Assembly (NCBI GenBank): GCA_947632215.1
Contig: CANROJ010000013.1
Coordinates: 1 to 49,532, forward strand
Source of the DNA: an uncultured Flavobacterium sp.
GTDB taxonomy: Bacteria > Bacteroidota > Bacteroidia > Flavobacteriales > Flavobacteriaceae
Length of the DNA stretch: 49,532 nucleotides
Direction: 5' to 3'
Positions 28,016-37,859 of this stretch are shown here, piece after piece. The notes under the pieces are model-generated. The model was not told the origin of the DNA and searched no databases. It saw nothing but the letters and a program-made list of their open reading frames with translations. Position 1 is the first letter of the stretch, and every line of letters starts with the position of its first letter. A program made the translations under genes and the position numbers.

Positions 28016-29437
28016 ATGAACACTAAATATGTCGATTTAATAAATCAAACTTTTTATTTTCCTCAAGAAGAATTTAAATTAAATAAGGATAATTTAACTT
28101 TTCATAATATTGACCTTATGGGGTTAGTAGAAAAATACGGTACTCCTTTAAAGTTTACTTATTTACCAAAGATTTCCGAGAACATCGACCAGGCAAAAGA
28201 GATGTTTCGTAAAGCGATGGAGAAAAATAAATATAAAGCAAATTACTATTACTGTTATTGTACTAAGAGTTCTCATTTTTCCTATGTGTTGGACGAGGCT
28301 TTTAAAAACGATATACACGTAGAGACGTCTTCTGCTTTTGATGTAAACATTGTAGAGAAATTATTAGAATCTGGAAAGATAAACAAAGATACCTTTGTAA
28401 TCTGTAATGGATTCAAACGAGCTGCATACATCGATAATATTGCTCGTTTAATTAATGAGAAGCACGACAATACAGTACCTATTATTGACAATTACGAAGA
28501 GCTGGATCTTCTTCAGGAGCAAATCCAGAAGAAATTTAAAATTGGGATTAGAATTGCATCAGAGGAAGAGCCTAAATTTGAGTTTTATACATCGAGATTG
28601 GGAATAGGGTACAAGAATATAGTTCCTTTTTATAAGAAGCAAATAGCAGATAATCCAAAAGTGGAACTTAAGATGCTACACTTCTTTATCAATACTGGTA
28701 TTAGAGATACTTCTTACTATTGGAATGAACTTTTAAAGTGTTTAAAAGTATATATAGCCCTTAAGAAAGAGTGTCCTACTTTAGATAGTTTAAATATTGG
28801 AGGAGGATTTCCTATTAAAAATTCTTTAGCTTTTGAATTTGATTACCAATATATGATTGATGAGATCATAAATCAAATTAAAATCGCATGTGAAGATGCT
28901 GGAGTAGATGTGCCAAATATATTTACCGAATTCGGTTCTTATACCGTTGGAGAGAGTGGTGGTGCTATTTATGAGATTTTATATCAAAAACAGCAAAATG
29001 ATAGAGAGAAGTGGAATATGATAGACTCTTCTTTTATCACTACTTTGCCAGATTCATGGGCTATTAATAAGAAATTTATTATGCTACCTGTTAATAGATG
29101 GAATGACACCTATGAGCGCATACTTTTAGGAGGTTTAACTTGTGATAGTGATGATTACTATAACTCAGAACAAAACTTGAATGCCATTTATTTACCTAAG
29201 TATAATAAAGAAAAGCCGTTATATATCGGATTCTTTAATACGGGTGCTTACCAAGATACCATTGGAGGTTTCGGTGGAATTCACCACTGTTTAATACCAC
29301 AGCCTAAACATATCTTAATTGATAAGGATCAAAATGGTATTTTAGCTACAGAGCTTTTCTCTGAACAGCAAACAGCTGAAGAGGTTTTGGAAATTTTAGG
29401 TTACAACAGAACTGATAAAGAATCAGAAAAAAAATAA
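28016..29437 (+). CDS. speA: Arginine decarboxylase, PLP fold-III (short Bacteroidota type)
   Basis: Decarboxylates arginine to agmatine, the entry to putrescine and spermidine. From the ATG at 28016 the product has 473 residues, shorter than E. coli SpeA (about 658). The PLP lysine is K84 in YYYCYCTKSSHFSY. Other features of the alanine-racemase-like barrel are ETSSAFDVNIVEKL, SRLGIG, LNIGGGFPIK, FTEFGSYTVGESGG (phosphate-binding Gly) and LGGLTCDSDD near the C-terminus, which holds the substrate Cys-Asp motif. A diaminopimelate decarboxylase is the main alternative, but the layout and the neighbouring DHS-like gene favour arginine. The frame extends to a TTG at 28004; ATG is preferred. Confidence 0.88.
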   Translation: MNTKYVDLINQTFYFPQEEFKLNKDNLTFHNIDLMGLVEKYGTPLKFTYLPKISENIDQAKEMFRKAMEKNKYKANYYYCYCTKSSHFSYVLDEAFKNDIHVETSSAFDVNIVEKLLESGKINKDTFVICNGFKRAAYIDNIARLINEKHDNTVPIIDNYEELDLLQEQIQKKFKIGIRIASEEEPKFEFYTSRLGIGYKNIVPFYKKQIADNPKVELKMLHFFINTGIRDTSYYWNELLKCLKVYIALKKECPTLDSLNIGGGFPIKNSLAFEFDYQYMIDEIINQIKIACEDAGVDVPNIFTEFGSYTVGESGGAIYEILYQKQQNDREKWNMIDSSFITTLPDSWAINKKFIMLPVNRWNDTYERILLGGLTCDSDDYYNSEQNLNAIYLPKYNKEKPLYIGFFNTGAYQDTIGGFGGIHHCLIPQPKHILIDKDQNGILATELFSEQQTAEEVLEILGYNRTDKESEKK

Positions 29438-29495
29438 ATAAGTAAGCAAAAAAGATCGCAAGATCATTTTATTAATATATTAAATTGAATTTGAA

Positions 29496-30470
29496 ATGAG
29501 TAAAGGACCAATTAGTCAGTTTTTAGAGCATCATTACAGACACTTTAACGCAGCAGCTTTAGTTGATGCAGCTAAAGGTTATGAGGCACATTTAGAAGAT
29601 GGTGGGAAAATGTTAATTTCTATGGGGGGTGCTATGAGTACAGCTGAATTAGGAATTTCTTTAGCCGAAATGATCCGTCAAGATAAAGTACATTTTATTT
29701 CTTGTACAGGTGCTAACTTAGAGGAAGATGTAATGAACTTAGTTGCTCATTCTCATTATAAAAGAGTTCCTAACTACCGCGATTTAACTCCAGAGCAAGA
29801 GCGTGAGTTATTAGATAATCACTACAATAGAGTTACTGATACTTGTATTCCAGAGGAAGAAGCTTTCCGTCGTTTACAAAAACACTTAGAAGATGTTTGG
29901 CATGCGGCTGAGGCAAAAGGAGAGCGTTACTTTCCACATGAATTTTTATACCAAGTAGTTAATTCAGGTGTTTTAGAGCAGTACTATGAAATAGACCCAA
30001 AAGATTCTTGGATTGTTGCAGCTGCAGAGAAAAATTTACCAATAGTATGTCCAGGATGGGAAGATTCTACTTGTGGAAACATCTTTACTTCTAACGTTAT
30101 TAAAGGTAAATTAAATGTTCATACAGTTAAATCTGGTATCGAATACATGATTTTCTTAACAGAATGGTATCGTCAAAATTCAGCTGGTAAAGGAGTAGGT
30201 TTCTTCCAAATTGCTGGTGGTATTTCTGGAGACTTCCCAATTTGTGTGGTTCCAATGATGTATCAAGATTTAGAATGGACTGATGTTCCTTTCTGGGCTT
30301 ATTTCTGTCAAATCTCTGACTCAACTACCTCTTATGGTTCTTATTCAGGAGCAGTTCCAAATGAAAAAATCACATGGGGTAAGTTAGATGTTGACACTCC
30401 TAAATTTGTAATTGAATCTGATGCAACTATCGTGGCACCATTGGTGTTTGCGTATGTTCTTGGTAACTAA
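29496..30470 (+). CDS. Deoxyhypusine-synthase-like polyamine enzyme
   Basis: In eukaryotes and archaea DHS transfers the aminobutyl group of spermidine, with NAD, to a lysine of eIF5A. Bacteria lack eIF5A, and some bacterial relatives are known to make homospermidine or other polyamines. The 324-residue product has the family body: SMGGAMSTAELGISLAEMIR, ISCTGANLEEDVMNL, and a C-terminal SYSGAVPNEKITWGKLDVD in which Lys296 aligns with the catalytic lysine of human DHS (SWGK). It lies 58 bases after speA, so agmatine or putrescine is the likely acceptor. The exact product cannot be read from sequence. Confidence 0.88.
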   Translation: MSKGPISQFLEHHYRHFNAAALVDAAKGYEAHLEDGGKMLISMGGAMSTAELGISLAEMIRQDKVHFISCTGANLEEDVMNLVAHSHYKRVPNYRDLTPEQERELLDNHYNRVTDTCIPEEEAFRRLQKHLEDVWHAAEAKGERYFPHEFLYQVVNSGVLEQYYEIDPKDSWIVAAAEKNLPIVCPGWEDSTCGNIFTSNVIKGKLNVHTVKSGIEYMIFLTEWYRQNSAGKGVGFFQIAGGISGDFPICVVPMMYQDLEWTDVPFWAYFCQISDSTTSYGSYSGAVPNEKITWGKLDVDTPKFVIESDATIVAPLVFAYVLGN

Positions 30471-30564
30471 TACAAAGAGAAAAAAAGTGAAATTAGTGTT
30501 TAATTTTATTTGATTATTCCTAATTTGCTATTAAATTTGAAAAGAAATAAAGCAATATAAGAGA

Positions 30565-30861
30565 ATGAAAAGAGTAATTGTTGATTACGCAAAATTAACG
30601 AACGAAATTTTAGCACTTTTAGTGGATAGATTTCCTGATGGTTATGATGATTCTGATATTATTAGATTTAAAAACCAAAAAAACGAAACTATAGAAGCTG
30701 TAGAAGTTCGTACAGAGGATACTATCTACCTTGTGAAAGTAAGTACTAAATTAGCCGACCGTATCGAGAATTTTGATGAGGAAGAAGAAGATTATGCCGA
30801 CACAGCCGATGATTCTTTAGATGCATTAAAAGATCTGGAAATTGCCGACGATGAAGATTAA
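30565..30861 (+). CDS. Small acidic protein of unknown function
   Basis: The 98-residue product begins MKRVIVDYAKLTNEILALLV and ends in an extremely acidic tail (NFDEEEEDYADTADDSLDAL and DEDE-type residues). The N-terminal 65 residues look like a compact alpha/beta domain (RFPDGYDDSDIIRF, AVEVRTEDTIYLVKVS). It resembles small uncharacterised proteins widespread in Bacteroidota. It follows the DHS-like gene by 94 bases and ends at a strong terminator, so it may be the last gene of the speA transcript. Confidence 0.75.
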   Translation: MKRVIVDYAKLTNEILALLVDRFPDGYDDSDIIRFKNQKNETIEAVEVRTEDTIYLVKVSTKLADRIENFDEEEEDYADTADDSLDALKDLEIADDED

Positions 30862-30877
30862 TATAATCTCTATATAG

Positions 30878-30905
30878 AAAACCACTCTTTTTAGAGTGGT
30901 TTTTT
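30878..30905 (+). terminator. Terminator after the acidic protein
   Basis: 11-bp stem (30878-30888 with 30893-30903) with a 4-base T loop and a terminal T-run. Confidence 0.9.
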
Positions 30906-30948
30906 ATTAATCTTAAATAAGGATAGCCAATTCTAGTTTAATTTTCAA

Positions 30949-30956
30949 TATATTTG
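30949..30956 (+). promoter_or_regulatory. -7 promoter box for ychF
   Basis: Exact TATATTTG 35 bases before the ychF ATG and just after the preceding terminator. Confidence 0.55.
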
Positions 30957-30991
30957 CCAACGTTTAAAAAGACTCAAAATAATTAAAAAAT

Positions 30992-32086
30992 ATGAAAGCA
31001 GGTATTGTAGGATTACCCAATGTAGGTAAGTCAACCTTATTTAATTGTTTATCTAATGCAAAGGCCCAAAGTGCAAACTTTCCTTTCTGTACTATTGAGC
31101 CCAATATTGGTGTGGTAAATGTACCAGATCCAAGATTGTTAAAATTAGAGGAGCTAGTTAATCCAGAGCGCGTTTTACCAGCTACAGTAGATATTGTAGA
31201 TATCGCTGGATTAGTAAAAGGAGCAAGTAAAGGAGAAGGATTAGGTAATCAGTTTTTAGGAAATATCCGCGAATGTAATGCAATTATTCATGTGCTACGT
31301 TGTTTTGATAATGACAATATCGTACACGTGGATGGTAACGTTAATCCAATTAGAGATAAAGAAACCATCGATATTGAATTACAGCTAAAAGATCTTGATA
31401 CAGTTGAGAAACGATTAGAGAAAGTAAAAAAAGCAGCAAAAACTGGTAACAAAGAGGCTCAAGTGGAGGCTACTCTTTTAGAGCGCATAAGAGAGACTCT
31501 TTTACAAGGTAAATCAGCACGTGTGGTTGAAGCCCAGAATCAAGATGAGGCTGAATTATTGGAAGATTTTCAATTAATTACTGCTAAACCTGTTTTGTAT
31601 GTTTGTAATGTGGATGAGTCTGCGGCTGTTAATGGAAATGCTTATGTAGAACAAGTTCGTGAATTAGTAAAAGATGAACATGCCGAGGTTATTGTTTTAG
31701 CCGTTGGTACCGAAGCAGATATTACAGAATTAGAAAGCTACGAGGAGCGTCAAATGTTTTTAGAAGATATAGGTTTAAGCGAGCCAGGAGTTTCTAAATT
31801 GATTCGCTCTGCTTATACGTTACTAAATCTACAAACTTATTTTACTGCAGGGGTAAAAGAGGTAAGAGCTTGGACTATTAAAGTTGGAGATACTGCGCCT
31901 CAAGCAGCTGGTGTGATTCACTCTGATTTTGAGAAGGGATTCATTAGAGCTGAAGTTATTGCTTACCAGGATTTTGTAGATTTTGGATCAGAAGCTAAAG
32001 TTAAAGAAGCTGGAAAACTTAGAGTAGAAGGTAAAGAATATATTGTGAAAGACGGAGATGTAATGCACTTCCGCTTTAACGTTTAG
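30992..32086 (+). CDS. ychF: Redox-regulated ATPase YchF (Obg family)
   Basis: YchF is a ribosome-associated P-loop ATPase of the OBG-HflX group, implicated in stress and translation control. The 364-residue length is standard. Seen: P-loop GLPNVGKSTLF at 7-17, switch region FPFCTIEPNIGVV, DIAGLVKGASKGEGLGN, a coiled coil (about 130-200), the altered G4 motif CNVDE in place of NKxD that gives ATP preference, and a C-terminal TGS domain (about 280-363) with VKEVRAWTIKVGDTAPQAAGVIH. Monocistronic, with its own promoter box and terminator. Confidence 0.97.
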   Translation: MKAGIVGLPNVGKSTLFNCLSNAKAQSANFPFCTIEPNIGVVNVPDPRLLKLEELVNPERVLPATVDIVDIAGLVKGASKGEGLGNQFLGNIRECNAIIHVLRCFDNDNIVHVDGNVNPIRDKETIDIELQLKDLDTVEKRLEKVKKAAKTGNKEAQVEATLLERIRETLLQGKSARVVEAQNQDEAELLEDFQLITAKPVLYVCNVDESAAVNGNAYVEQVRELVKDEHAEVIVLAVGTEADITELESYEERQMFLEDIGLSEPGVSKLIRSAYTLLNLQTYFTAGVKEVRAWTIKVGDTAPQAAGVIHSDFEKGFIRAEVIAYQDFVDFGSEAKVKEAGKLRVEGKEYIVKDGDVMHFRFNV

Positions 32087-32110
32087 TAATACTTTATTAC
32101 AAAAAATTGC

Positions 32111-32150
32111 AAACTCCTTAATAATAGTTTATATTATTAAGGAGTTTTTT
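32111..32150 (+). terminator. Terminator of ychF
   Basis: Perfect 15-bp stem (32111-32125 with 32133-32147) with a 7-base loop and T-run to 32151. Confidence 0.9.
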
Positions 32151-32321
32151 TGATTCATGAAGGCTGAGTTGTTTTGCTAAAGTTAAAAGTATAGATTCAA
32201 AACTATGGGAAATAATCGTTTTGGTACTAGGGCTTAATTAAAAACAAAATTGTACTTTAGTCTAGCAAAACTGTTAATTTTAGTTTTAGAATTAAAACGA
32301 CTTTTTAAAATAGATAATGAT

Positions 32322-33230
32322 ATGATAGATAAGCCTTTATTGATTAAGATTTTTTTACTTATAAAACAGTCGGTAATGGATTTTTTTAGCGATAAAGCTA
32401 TGCAATTTAGTGCTGCACTGTCGTATTACACTATATTTGCCTTTCCTCCATTAATTATCTTAATTATCACAACCAGTAGTGTGTTTTTTGAACAAGCTCA
32501 AGTTGCAGACTTTTTCTATGGACAGTTAAGTGAGTTAGTTGGAGCCAATACAGCCGTAGAATTAAGAGCGGTAATGGACAATGTAACTCTTACCCGCTCG
32601 GGATTATTGCCAACAATAATCAGTATAGGAATGCTTCTTTTTAGCGCCTCGGGGGTTTTTGCAGAAATACAAAGTTCTATTAATTTTATTTGGGGCTTTG
32701 AAGCTGCACCAAATAAGAGTATCATCCAATTTATACGCAATAGAGTGGTGTCTTTTTCTATGATTGTCTCTGTTGGATTTCTTTTGTTGGTGAGTTTACT
32801 TATAAATTCGTTAGTTAGTTTACTGTATGGTTATTTGACCTCTCTTATGAGTCACGATATGGTTTTTTTATTAAGCCTGCTCAATAATATTGTAGTGTTT
32901 TTAGTTATCACCTTTCTATTTACACTGATATTTAAGGCCTTGCCAAATGGTAGAATTGGCTGGAAAGAAACTCTAGTGGGAGCTAGTTTTACTTCCGTTT
33001 TATTTATGATTGGAAAGTTTGCTATTGGTTTTTATTTAGGTAGTACCGCAACCTCTTCTTTATACGGAGCCGCGGGAAGCTTAATTGTATTGCTTATATG
33101 GGTATATTATTCGGCAATGATTCTGTATTTTGGAGCAGAATTCACTAAGAATTACTCACTTTTATTCGGTCATAAAATACTACCTGGGGCTGATTCTGTT
33201 GAAATTCACAAGAATGATATTAAAAATTAA
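32322..33230 (+). CDS. YihY/BrkB-family inner-membrane protein
   Basis: From the ATG at 32322 the product has 302 residues with about six membrane segments. Family features are FFSDKAMQFSAALSYYTIFAFPPLIILII near 23-50, INFIWGFE, ALPNGRIGWKETLVGASFTSVLFMIGKF and GAAGSLIVLLIWVYYSAMILYFGAEF. The family was once labelled ribonuclease BN in error; its real role is unclear (BrkB in Bordetella is linked to serum resistance). The reading frame extends 24 codons upstream to a TTG, but this part is unconserved-looking and the ATG gives the usual start. Confidence 0.9.
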   Translation: MIDKPLLIKIFLLIKQSVMDFFSDKAMQFSAALSYYTIFAFPPLIILIITTSSVFFEQAQVADFFYGQLSELVGANTAVELRAVMDNVTLTRSGLLPTIISIGMLLFSASGVFAEIQSSINFIWGFEAAPNKSIIQFIRNRVVSFSMIVSVGFLLLVSLLINSLVSLLYGYLTSLMSHDMVFLLSLLNNIVVFLVITFLFTLIFKALPNGRIGWKETLVGASFTSVLFMIGKFAIGFYLGSTATSSLYGAAGSLIVLLIWVYYSAMILYFGAEFTKNYSLLFGHKILPGADSVEIHKNDIKN

Positions 33231-33331
33231 GGGATTTGCAAACTTTTAATTTTTATTGATAACTCCAAGACTTTAACTATTTTTATTTTAGGCTAAATAA
33301 TAGTAATTTAGCGCAAATTCCTTACTTTTTT

Positions 33332-35185
33332 ATGCAAGATCAAAATCAATATACTGAAGATAATATTCGTTCACTGGATTGGAAAGAACACATTCGTATG
33401 CGTCCTGGGATGTATATCGGAAAGCTAGGTGATGGTTCATCTCCAGATGATGGTATTTATATTTTATTAAAAGAGGTCATCGACAATAGTATTGACGAGT
33501 TTGTTATGGGCACGGGTAAGACTATTGAAGTTTCCTTAAAAGACAAAGTAGTAAGTGTTAGAGACTTTGGTAGAGGAATCCCCTTGGGTAAAGTAGTAGA
33601 TGTTGTATCTAAGATGAATACCGGAGGTAAGTATGATTCAAGAGCATTTAAAAAGTCGGTGGGATTAAACGGGGTGGGTACCAAGGCGGTAAACGCTCTT
33701 AGTTCTTTCTTTAAGGTGGAGTCTATTCGCGATGGTGAAATTAAATTAGCAGAATTCTCTGCAGGTAATTTAATCCAGGAACAACCCGTGGAGCAAACCA
33801 CTAAAAGAAAAGGTACAAAAGTTTCTTTTATTGCAGATGAAACTATTTTTAAAAACTATAAGTATCGAAAGGAATATATTGAGCGTATGCTCAAAAACTA
33901 CTGTTATTTAAATAAAGGATTAACCATTTATTTTAATGGAGAAAAATTCTATTCCGATAATGGTTTACAAGATCTTTTAAGTGAAAATATTGATCCACAA
34001 GATCAAGTATATCCAATTATCCATTTAATAGGAGAGGATATTGAAGTGGCTATGACTCATAGTAAGACTCAATATTCAGAGGAGTATTACTCTTTTGTCA
34101 ACGGACAAAATACAACCCAAGGTGGTACCCATTTAGCAGCCTTTAGAGAGGGAATAGTTCGTACCTTAAAAGAGTTTTATAACAAGAATTTTGATGCCTC
34201 TGATGTACGCAAGAGTATTGTAGCGGCAATTTCAATAAAAGTAGAAGAACCAGTTTTTGAATCCCAAACAAAAACTAAGTTAGGATCTACCGATATGGGA
34301 CCTAATATGCCTACGGTGAGAACCTATATCAATGATTTTATTAAAACCCAATTAGATAACTACCTGCACAAGAATCCAGATATCGCTGATATTTTGCTTA
34401 AGAAAATATTACAAGCAGAAAAAGAGCGAAAAGAGCTCTCAGGGATTCGTAAGTTAGCAAAGGAAAGAGCAAAAAAGGCAAGTTTACACAATCGTAAGTT
34501 AAGAGATTGTAGAGTACATTTTACCGATATTAAGAACCCTCGTTATTTAGAGAGTACTTTGTTTATCACCGAGGGAGATTCTGCTTCGGGTAGTATTACA
34601 AAAAGTCGAGATGTAAATACTCAGGCTGTATTCTCTTTAAGAGGTAAGCCTTTGAATTCCTTCGGAATGACTAAGAAGATTGTATACGAGAATGAAGAAT
34701 TTAATTTATTGCAAGCAGCCTTAAATATAGAAGATGACTTTGAACACTTAAGATATAATAATATTGTCATTGCAACCGATGCCGATGTGGATGGAATGCA
34801 CATTCGCCTTTTATTAATTACTTTCTTCTTGCAATTTTTTCCTGAATTAATTAAAGAAGGACATTTATATATTTTACAAACTCCTTTGTTTAGAGTTAGA
34901 AATAAAAAACAAACGATTTATTGTTATAGCGATCAAGAAAGAGTCGATGCCATTGAGAAATTAAAACCCAAGCCAGAGATCACTCGATTTAAAGGTCTAG
35001 GAGAAATTTCTCCCGATGAGTTTAAGTATTTCATTGGAGAAGACATTCGTTTGGACCCGGTAATGTTAGATAAAAGCATGTCAATCGAGAAAATGTTGGA
35101 ATTTTATATGGGTAAAAATACCCCTGATAGACAGGAATTTATCATTGATAATTTGAAAGTTGAACTTGATGTTGTAGAACAATAG
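33332..35185 (+). CDS. parE: DNA topoisomerase IV subunit B
   Basis: ATPase subunit of the type IIA topoisomerase that decatenates daughter chromosomes. The 617-residue length fits flavobacterial ParE rather than GyrB (about 640-650 with insertions). Seen: [24 protein letters not shown] with catalytic Glu, [28 protein letters not shown], and the [14 protein letters not shown] with DADVDGMHI. The gene ends three bases before parC, so the two subunits are translated from one message. Call of ParE over GyrB rests on pairing and length. Confidence 0.93.
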   Translation: MQDQNQYTEDNIRSLDWKEHIRMRPGMYIGKLGDGSSPDDGIYILLKEVIDNSIDEFVMGTGKTIEVSLKDKVVSVRDFGRGIPLGKVVDVVSKMNTGGKYDSRAFKKSVGLNGVGTKAVNALSSFFKVESIRDGEIKLAEFSAGNLIQEQPVEQTTKRKGTKVSFIADETIFKNYKYRKEYIERMLKNYCYLNKGLTIYFNGEKFYSDNGLQDLLSENIDPQDQVYPIIHLIGEDIEVAMTHSKTQYSEEYYSFVNGQNTTQGGTHLAAFREGIVRTLKEFYNKNFDASDVRKSIVAAISIKVEEPVFESQTKTKLGSTDMGPNMPTVRTYINDFIKTQLDNYLHKNPDIADILLKKILQAEKERKELSGIRKLAKERAKKASLHNRKLRDCRVHFTDIKNPRYLESTLFITEGDSASGSITKSRDVNTQAVFSLRGKPLNSFGMTKKIVYENEEFNLLQAALNIEDDFEHLRYNNIVIATDADVDGMHIRLLLITFFLQFFPELIKEGHLYILQTPLFRVRNKKQTIYCYSDQERVDAIEKLKPKPEITRFKGLGEISPDEFKYFIGEDIRLDPVMLDKSMSIEKMLEFYMGKNTPDRQEFIIDNLKVELDVVEQ

Positions 35186-35188
35186 ATT

Positions 35189-37846
35189 ATGAGCCACCAA
35201 GATAATTTAGATCCCAATTTAGACCAAAATAAAAAACAAGATTTACAGGAGTTTGCTTCTGAAGAATTAGAAACTCAATCCCAAGAGACTATTACTAAGG
35301 TTACCGGAATGTACAAAGACTGGTTCTTAGACTATGCTTCTTATGTAATCTTAGAGCGTGCCGTACCGGCAATAGAAGATGGTTTTAAACCAGTGCAACG
35401 TCGTATTATGCATTCCATGCGTGAGCTAGATGATGGTAGATACAATAAAGTAGCTAACATTGTTGGACATACTATGCAGTATCACCCTCATGGGGATGCT
35501 AGTATTGGGGATGCTATGGTGCAGATTGGTCAAAAAGAGCTTTTGATTGATATGCAAGGGAACTGGGGAAATATTCTAACAGGAGATGGAGCAGCTGCAT
35601 CACGTTATATAGAGGCTAGATTAAGTAAGTTTGCTTTGGAGGTGCTGTATTCACCAAAAATTACCAATTGGCAATCCTCTTATGATGGTCGTAGAAATGA
35701 GCCTATCAACTTACCTGTGAAATTCCCGTTGCTATTGGCTCAAGGTGGTGAAGGAATTGCAGTGGGATTATCAACAAAAGTTCTACCACACAATTTCAAT
35801 GAGTTAATAGATGCTTCTATTAAAATTTTAAAAGGAAAACCTTTTACTATCTATCCGGATTTTCCAACGGCGGGAATTGCTGATATCTCTAATTATAACG
35901 ATGGGGCACGAGGTGGTAGAGTTAGAGTAAGAGCGCGTATTGCGCCTTTGGATAAGAATACTTTAGTAATTACAGAAATTCCTTTTTCAACCACAACAAC
36001 ATCTTTGATCGATAGTATATTAAAGGCTAACGACAAGGGGAAGATAAAGATTAGAAAAATAGAGGATAATACCGCAGCAGAGGTGGAAATTTTAATTCAT
36101 CTTCCAAGTGGAACCTCGCCAGATAAAACCATTGATGCGCTGTATGCCTTTACCGCATGTGAAACATCTATTGCACCTTTAGGGTGCGTAATTCAAGACA
36201 ATAAGCCCTTGTTTACAGGGGTAAGTCATATGCTTAAAACCTCTACAGATAGGACGGTTAATCTTCTTCGCAGAGAATTGGAAATTGAACTTTTTGAATT
36301 GGAAGAAAAATGGCATTTCTTAACTCTAGAGCGTATTTTTATTGAAAATAGAATCTATCGTTTGATGGAGGAAGAAGAAACCTGGCAAGGGGTTTTAGAA
36401 GCTATTGCAAGGGGATTAGCTCCTTTAATTAAGAATCTAAAACGCGAGGTTACCCAAGAGGATATCGTGCGTTTAACCGAGATTAGAATTAAGCGTATCT
36501 CTAGATTTGATATTGATAAAGCCATTGAGAATATTGAGTCTTTAGAAGATGATATTGAACAAGTAAAACACCATTTAGCTAACTTAATTGAATTTGCAAT
36601 TAATTATTTTGTTTCTCTTAAACAAAAATATGGTAAAGGTAAACAAAGGCTTACAGAGTTAAAGAGCTTTGATACTATTGAAGCTACAAAAGTAGTACTT
36701 AGAAATGCAAAGCTATATGTAAATAGAGAAGAGGGATTCTTTGGTACAGGATTACGCCGCGATGAATACGTTTGCGATTGTTCAGATATTGATGATATTA
36801 TTGTTTTTCTAAGAGATGGTTCTGTTGTAGTGTCAAAAGTAGAGGACAAGAAATTTGTAGGAAAAGATATTATTTATATTGGTATCTGGGATAAGAATGA
36901 TAATCGAACCATCTATAACTTAATTTACCGCGATGGAAAAAGCGGTTCAAGTTTTATTAAACGCTTTAATGTAAAGGGTGTCACTAGAGACAAGGTCTAT
37001 TCTCTTTCACAAGGAAAACCAGGTTCTCAAGTGTTATATTTTTCAGCAAATCCAAATGGAGAGGCTGAGATTATTACTATTATACTAAGACAGCTTTCTA
37101 ATGTTAAGAAGTTGAAATTCGACGTTGACTTTGCTCAATTATTAATTAAAGGTAGGGCTGCTAAAGGAAATTTGGTAACCAAATATGCCATTAAAAAAAT
37201 TGAATTAAAAGAGAAGGGTATTTCAACTTTACGTCCTAGAAAAATTTGGTTTGATACTACGGTTAGTAAATTAAATGTCGACGGTAGAGGAGATTTATTA
37301 GGTGAGTTTAAGCCAGAGGATCGTCTTTTGGTTATTAGTCAAAGTGGTAAGCTTAAAACTCTTATTCCTGAGTTGACAACTCATTTTGATCAAGATATGA
37401 TTGTTTTAGAAAAGTTCATTGCAAATAAACCTATTTCGACGGTTTACTTCGATGGTGAAAAACAAAAATATTACATCAAACGCTTTTTAGTGGAGAACGA
37501 AAATAAAGAAGAAATCTTTATTAGCGAGCATGAAAAATCCCAGCTTGAAATTGTTTGTACAGATTATAGACCTCAGATAGAGGTAATTTTCTCTAAAGTT
37601 AAGGGAGTGCAAAAAGAACCTTTACATGTTAATTTAGAGGAATTTATTACTGTCAGAGGAATTAAAGCCTTAGGTAATCAGTTAACTAGCGATAAAATTA
37701 AACAGATTAATATTTTAGAGCCATTACCTTACCAAGAACCAGAAACTGAGCTAGATCAGAACGATCAAAATATTAGTTTGTCAGAAGTTACTGATCAGCC
37801 AGATGTAGCCATTGATGGAGATGGACAAGCCTCTTTACTACTTTAA
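35189..37846 (+). CDS. parC: DNA topoisomerase IV subunit A
   Basis: Breakage-reunion subunit. The 885-residue product has the winged-helix/tower region with YHPHGDASIGDAM (99-110, the quinolone-resistance region) and catalytic Tyr140 in GAAASRYIEARLSK. The C-terminal domain (about 520-840) has beta-propeller-like blades, although no GyrA box QRRGG-x-G is visible, which agrees with ParC rather than GyrA. The tail after 840 is acidic and Gln-rich. The N-terminal 35 residues are also polar and unstructured. It starts 3 bases after parE and 13 bases before pldA. Confidence 0.93.
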   Translation: MSHQDNLDPNLDQNKKQDLQEFASEELETQSQETITKVTGMYKDWFLDYASYVILERAVPAIEDGFKPVQRRIMHSMRELDDGRYNKVANIVGHTMQYHPHGDASIGDAMVQIGQKELLIDMQGNWGNILTGDGAAASRYIEARLSKFALEVLYSPKITNWQSSYDGRRNEPINLPVKFPLLLAQGGEGIAVGLSTKVLPHNFNELIDASIKILKGKPFTIYPDFPTAGIADISNYNDGARGGRVRVRARIAPLDKNTLVITEIPFSTTTTSLIDSILKANDKGKIKIRKIEDNTAAEVEILIHLPSGTSPDKTIDALYAFTACETSIAPLGCVIQDNKPLFTGVSHMLKTSTDRTVNLLRRELEIELFELEEKWHFLTLERIFIENRIYRLMEEEETWQGVLEAIARGLAPLIKNLKREVTQEDIVRLTEIRIKRISRFDIDKAIENIESLEDDIEQVKHHLANLIEFAINYFVSLKQKYGKGKQRLTELKSFDTIEATKVVLRNAKLYVNREEGFFGTGLRRDEYVCDCSDIDDIIVFLRDGSVVVSKVEDKKFVGKDIIYIGIWDKNDNRTIYNLIYRDGKSGSSFIKRFNVKGVTRDKVYSLSQGKPGSQVLYFSANPNGEAEIITIILRQLSNVKKLKFDVDFAQLLIKGRAAKGNLVTKYAIKKIELKEKGISTLRPRKIWFDTTVSKLNVDGRGDLLGEFKPEDRLLVISQSGKLKTLIPELTTHFDQDMIVLEKFIANKPISTVYFDGEKQKYYIKRFLVENENKEEIFISEHEKSQLEIVCTDYRPQIEVIFSKVKGVQKEPLHVNLEEFITVRGIKALGNQLTSDKIKQINILEPLPYQEPETELDQNDQNISLSEVTDQPDVAIDGDGQASLLL

Positions 37847-37859
37847 TGAAACATATTAC

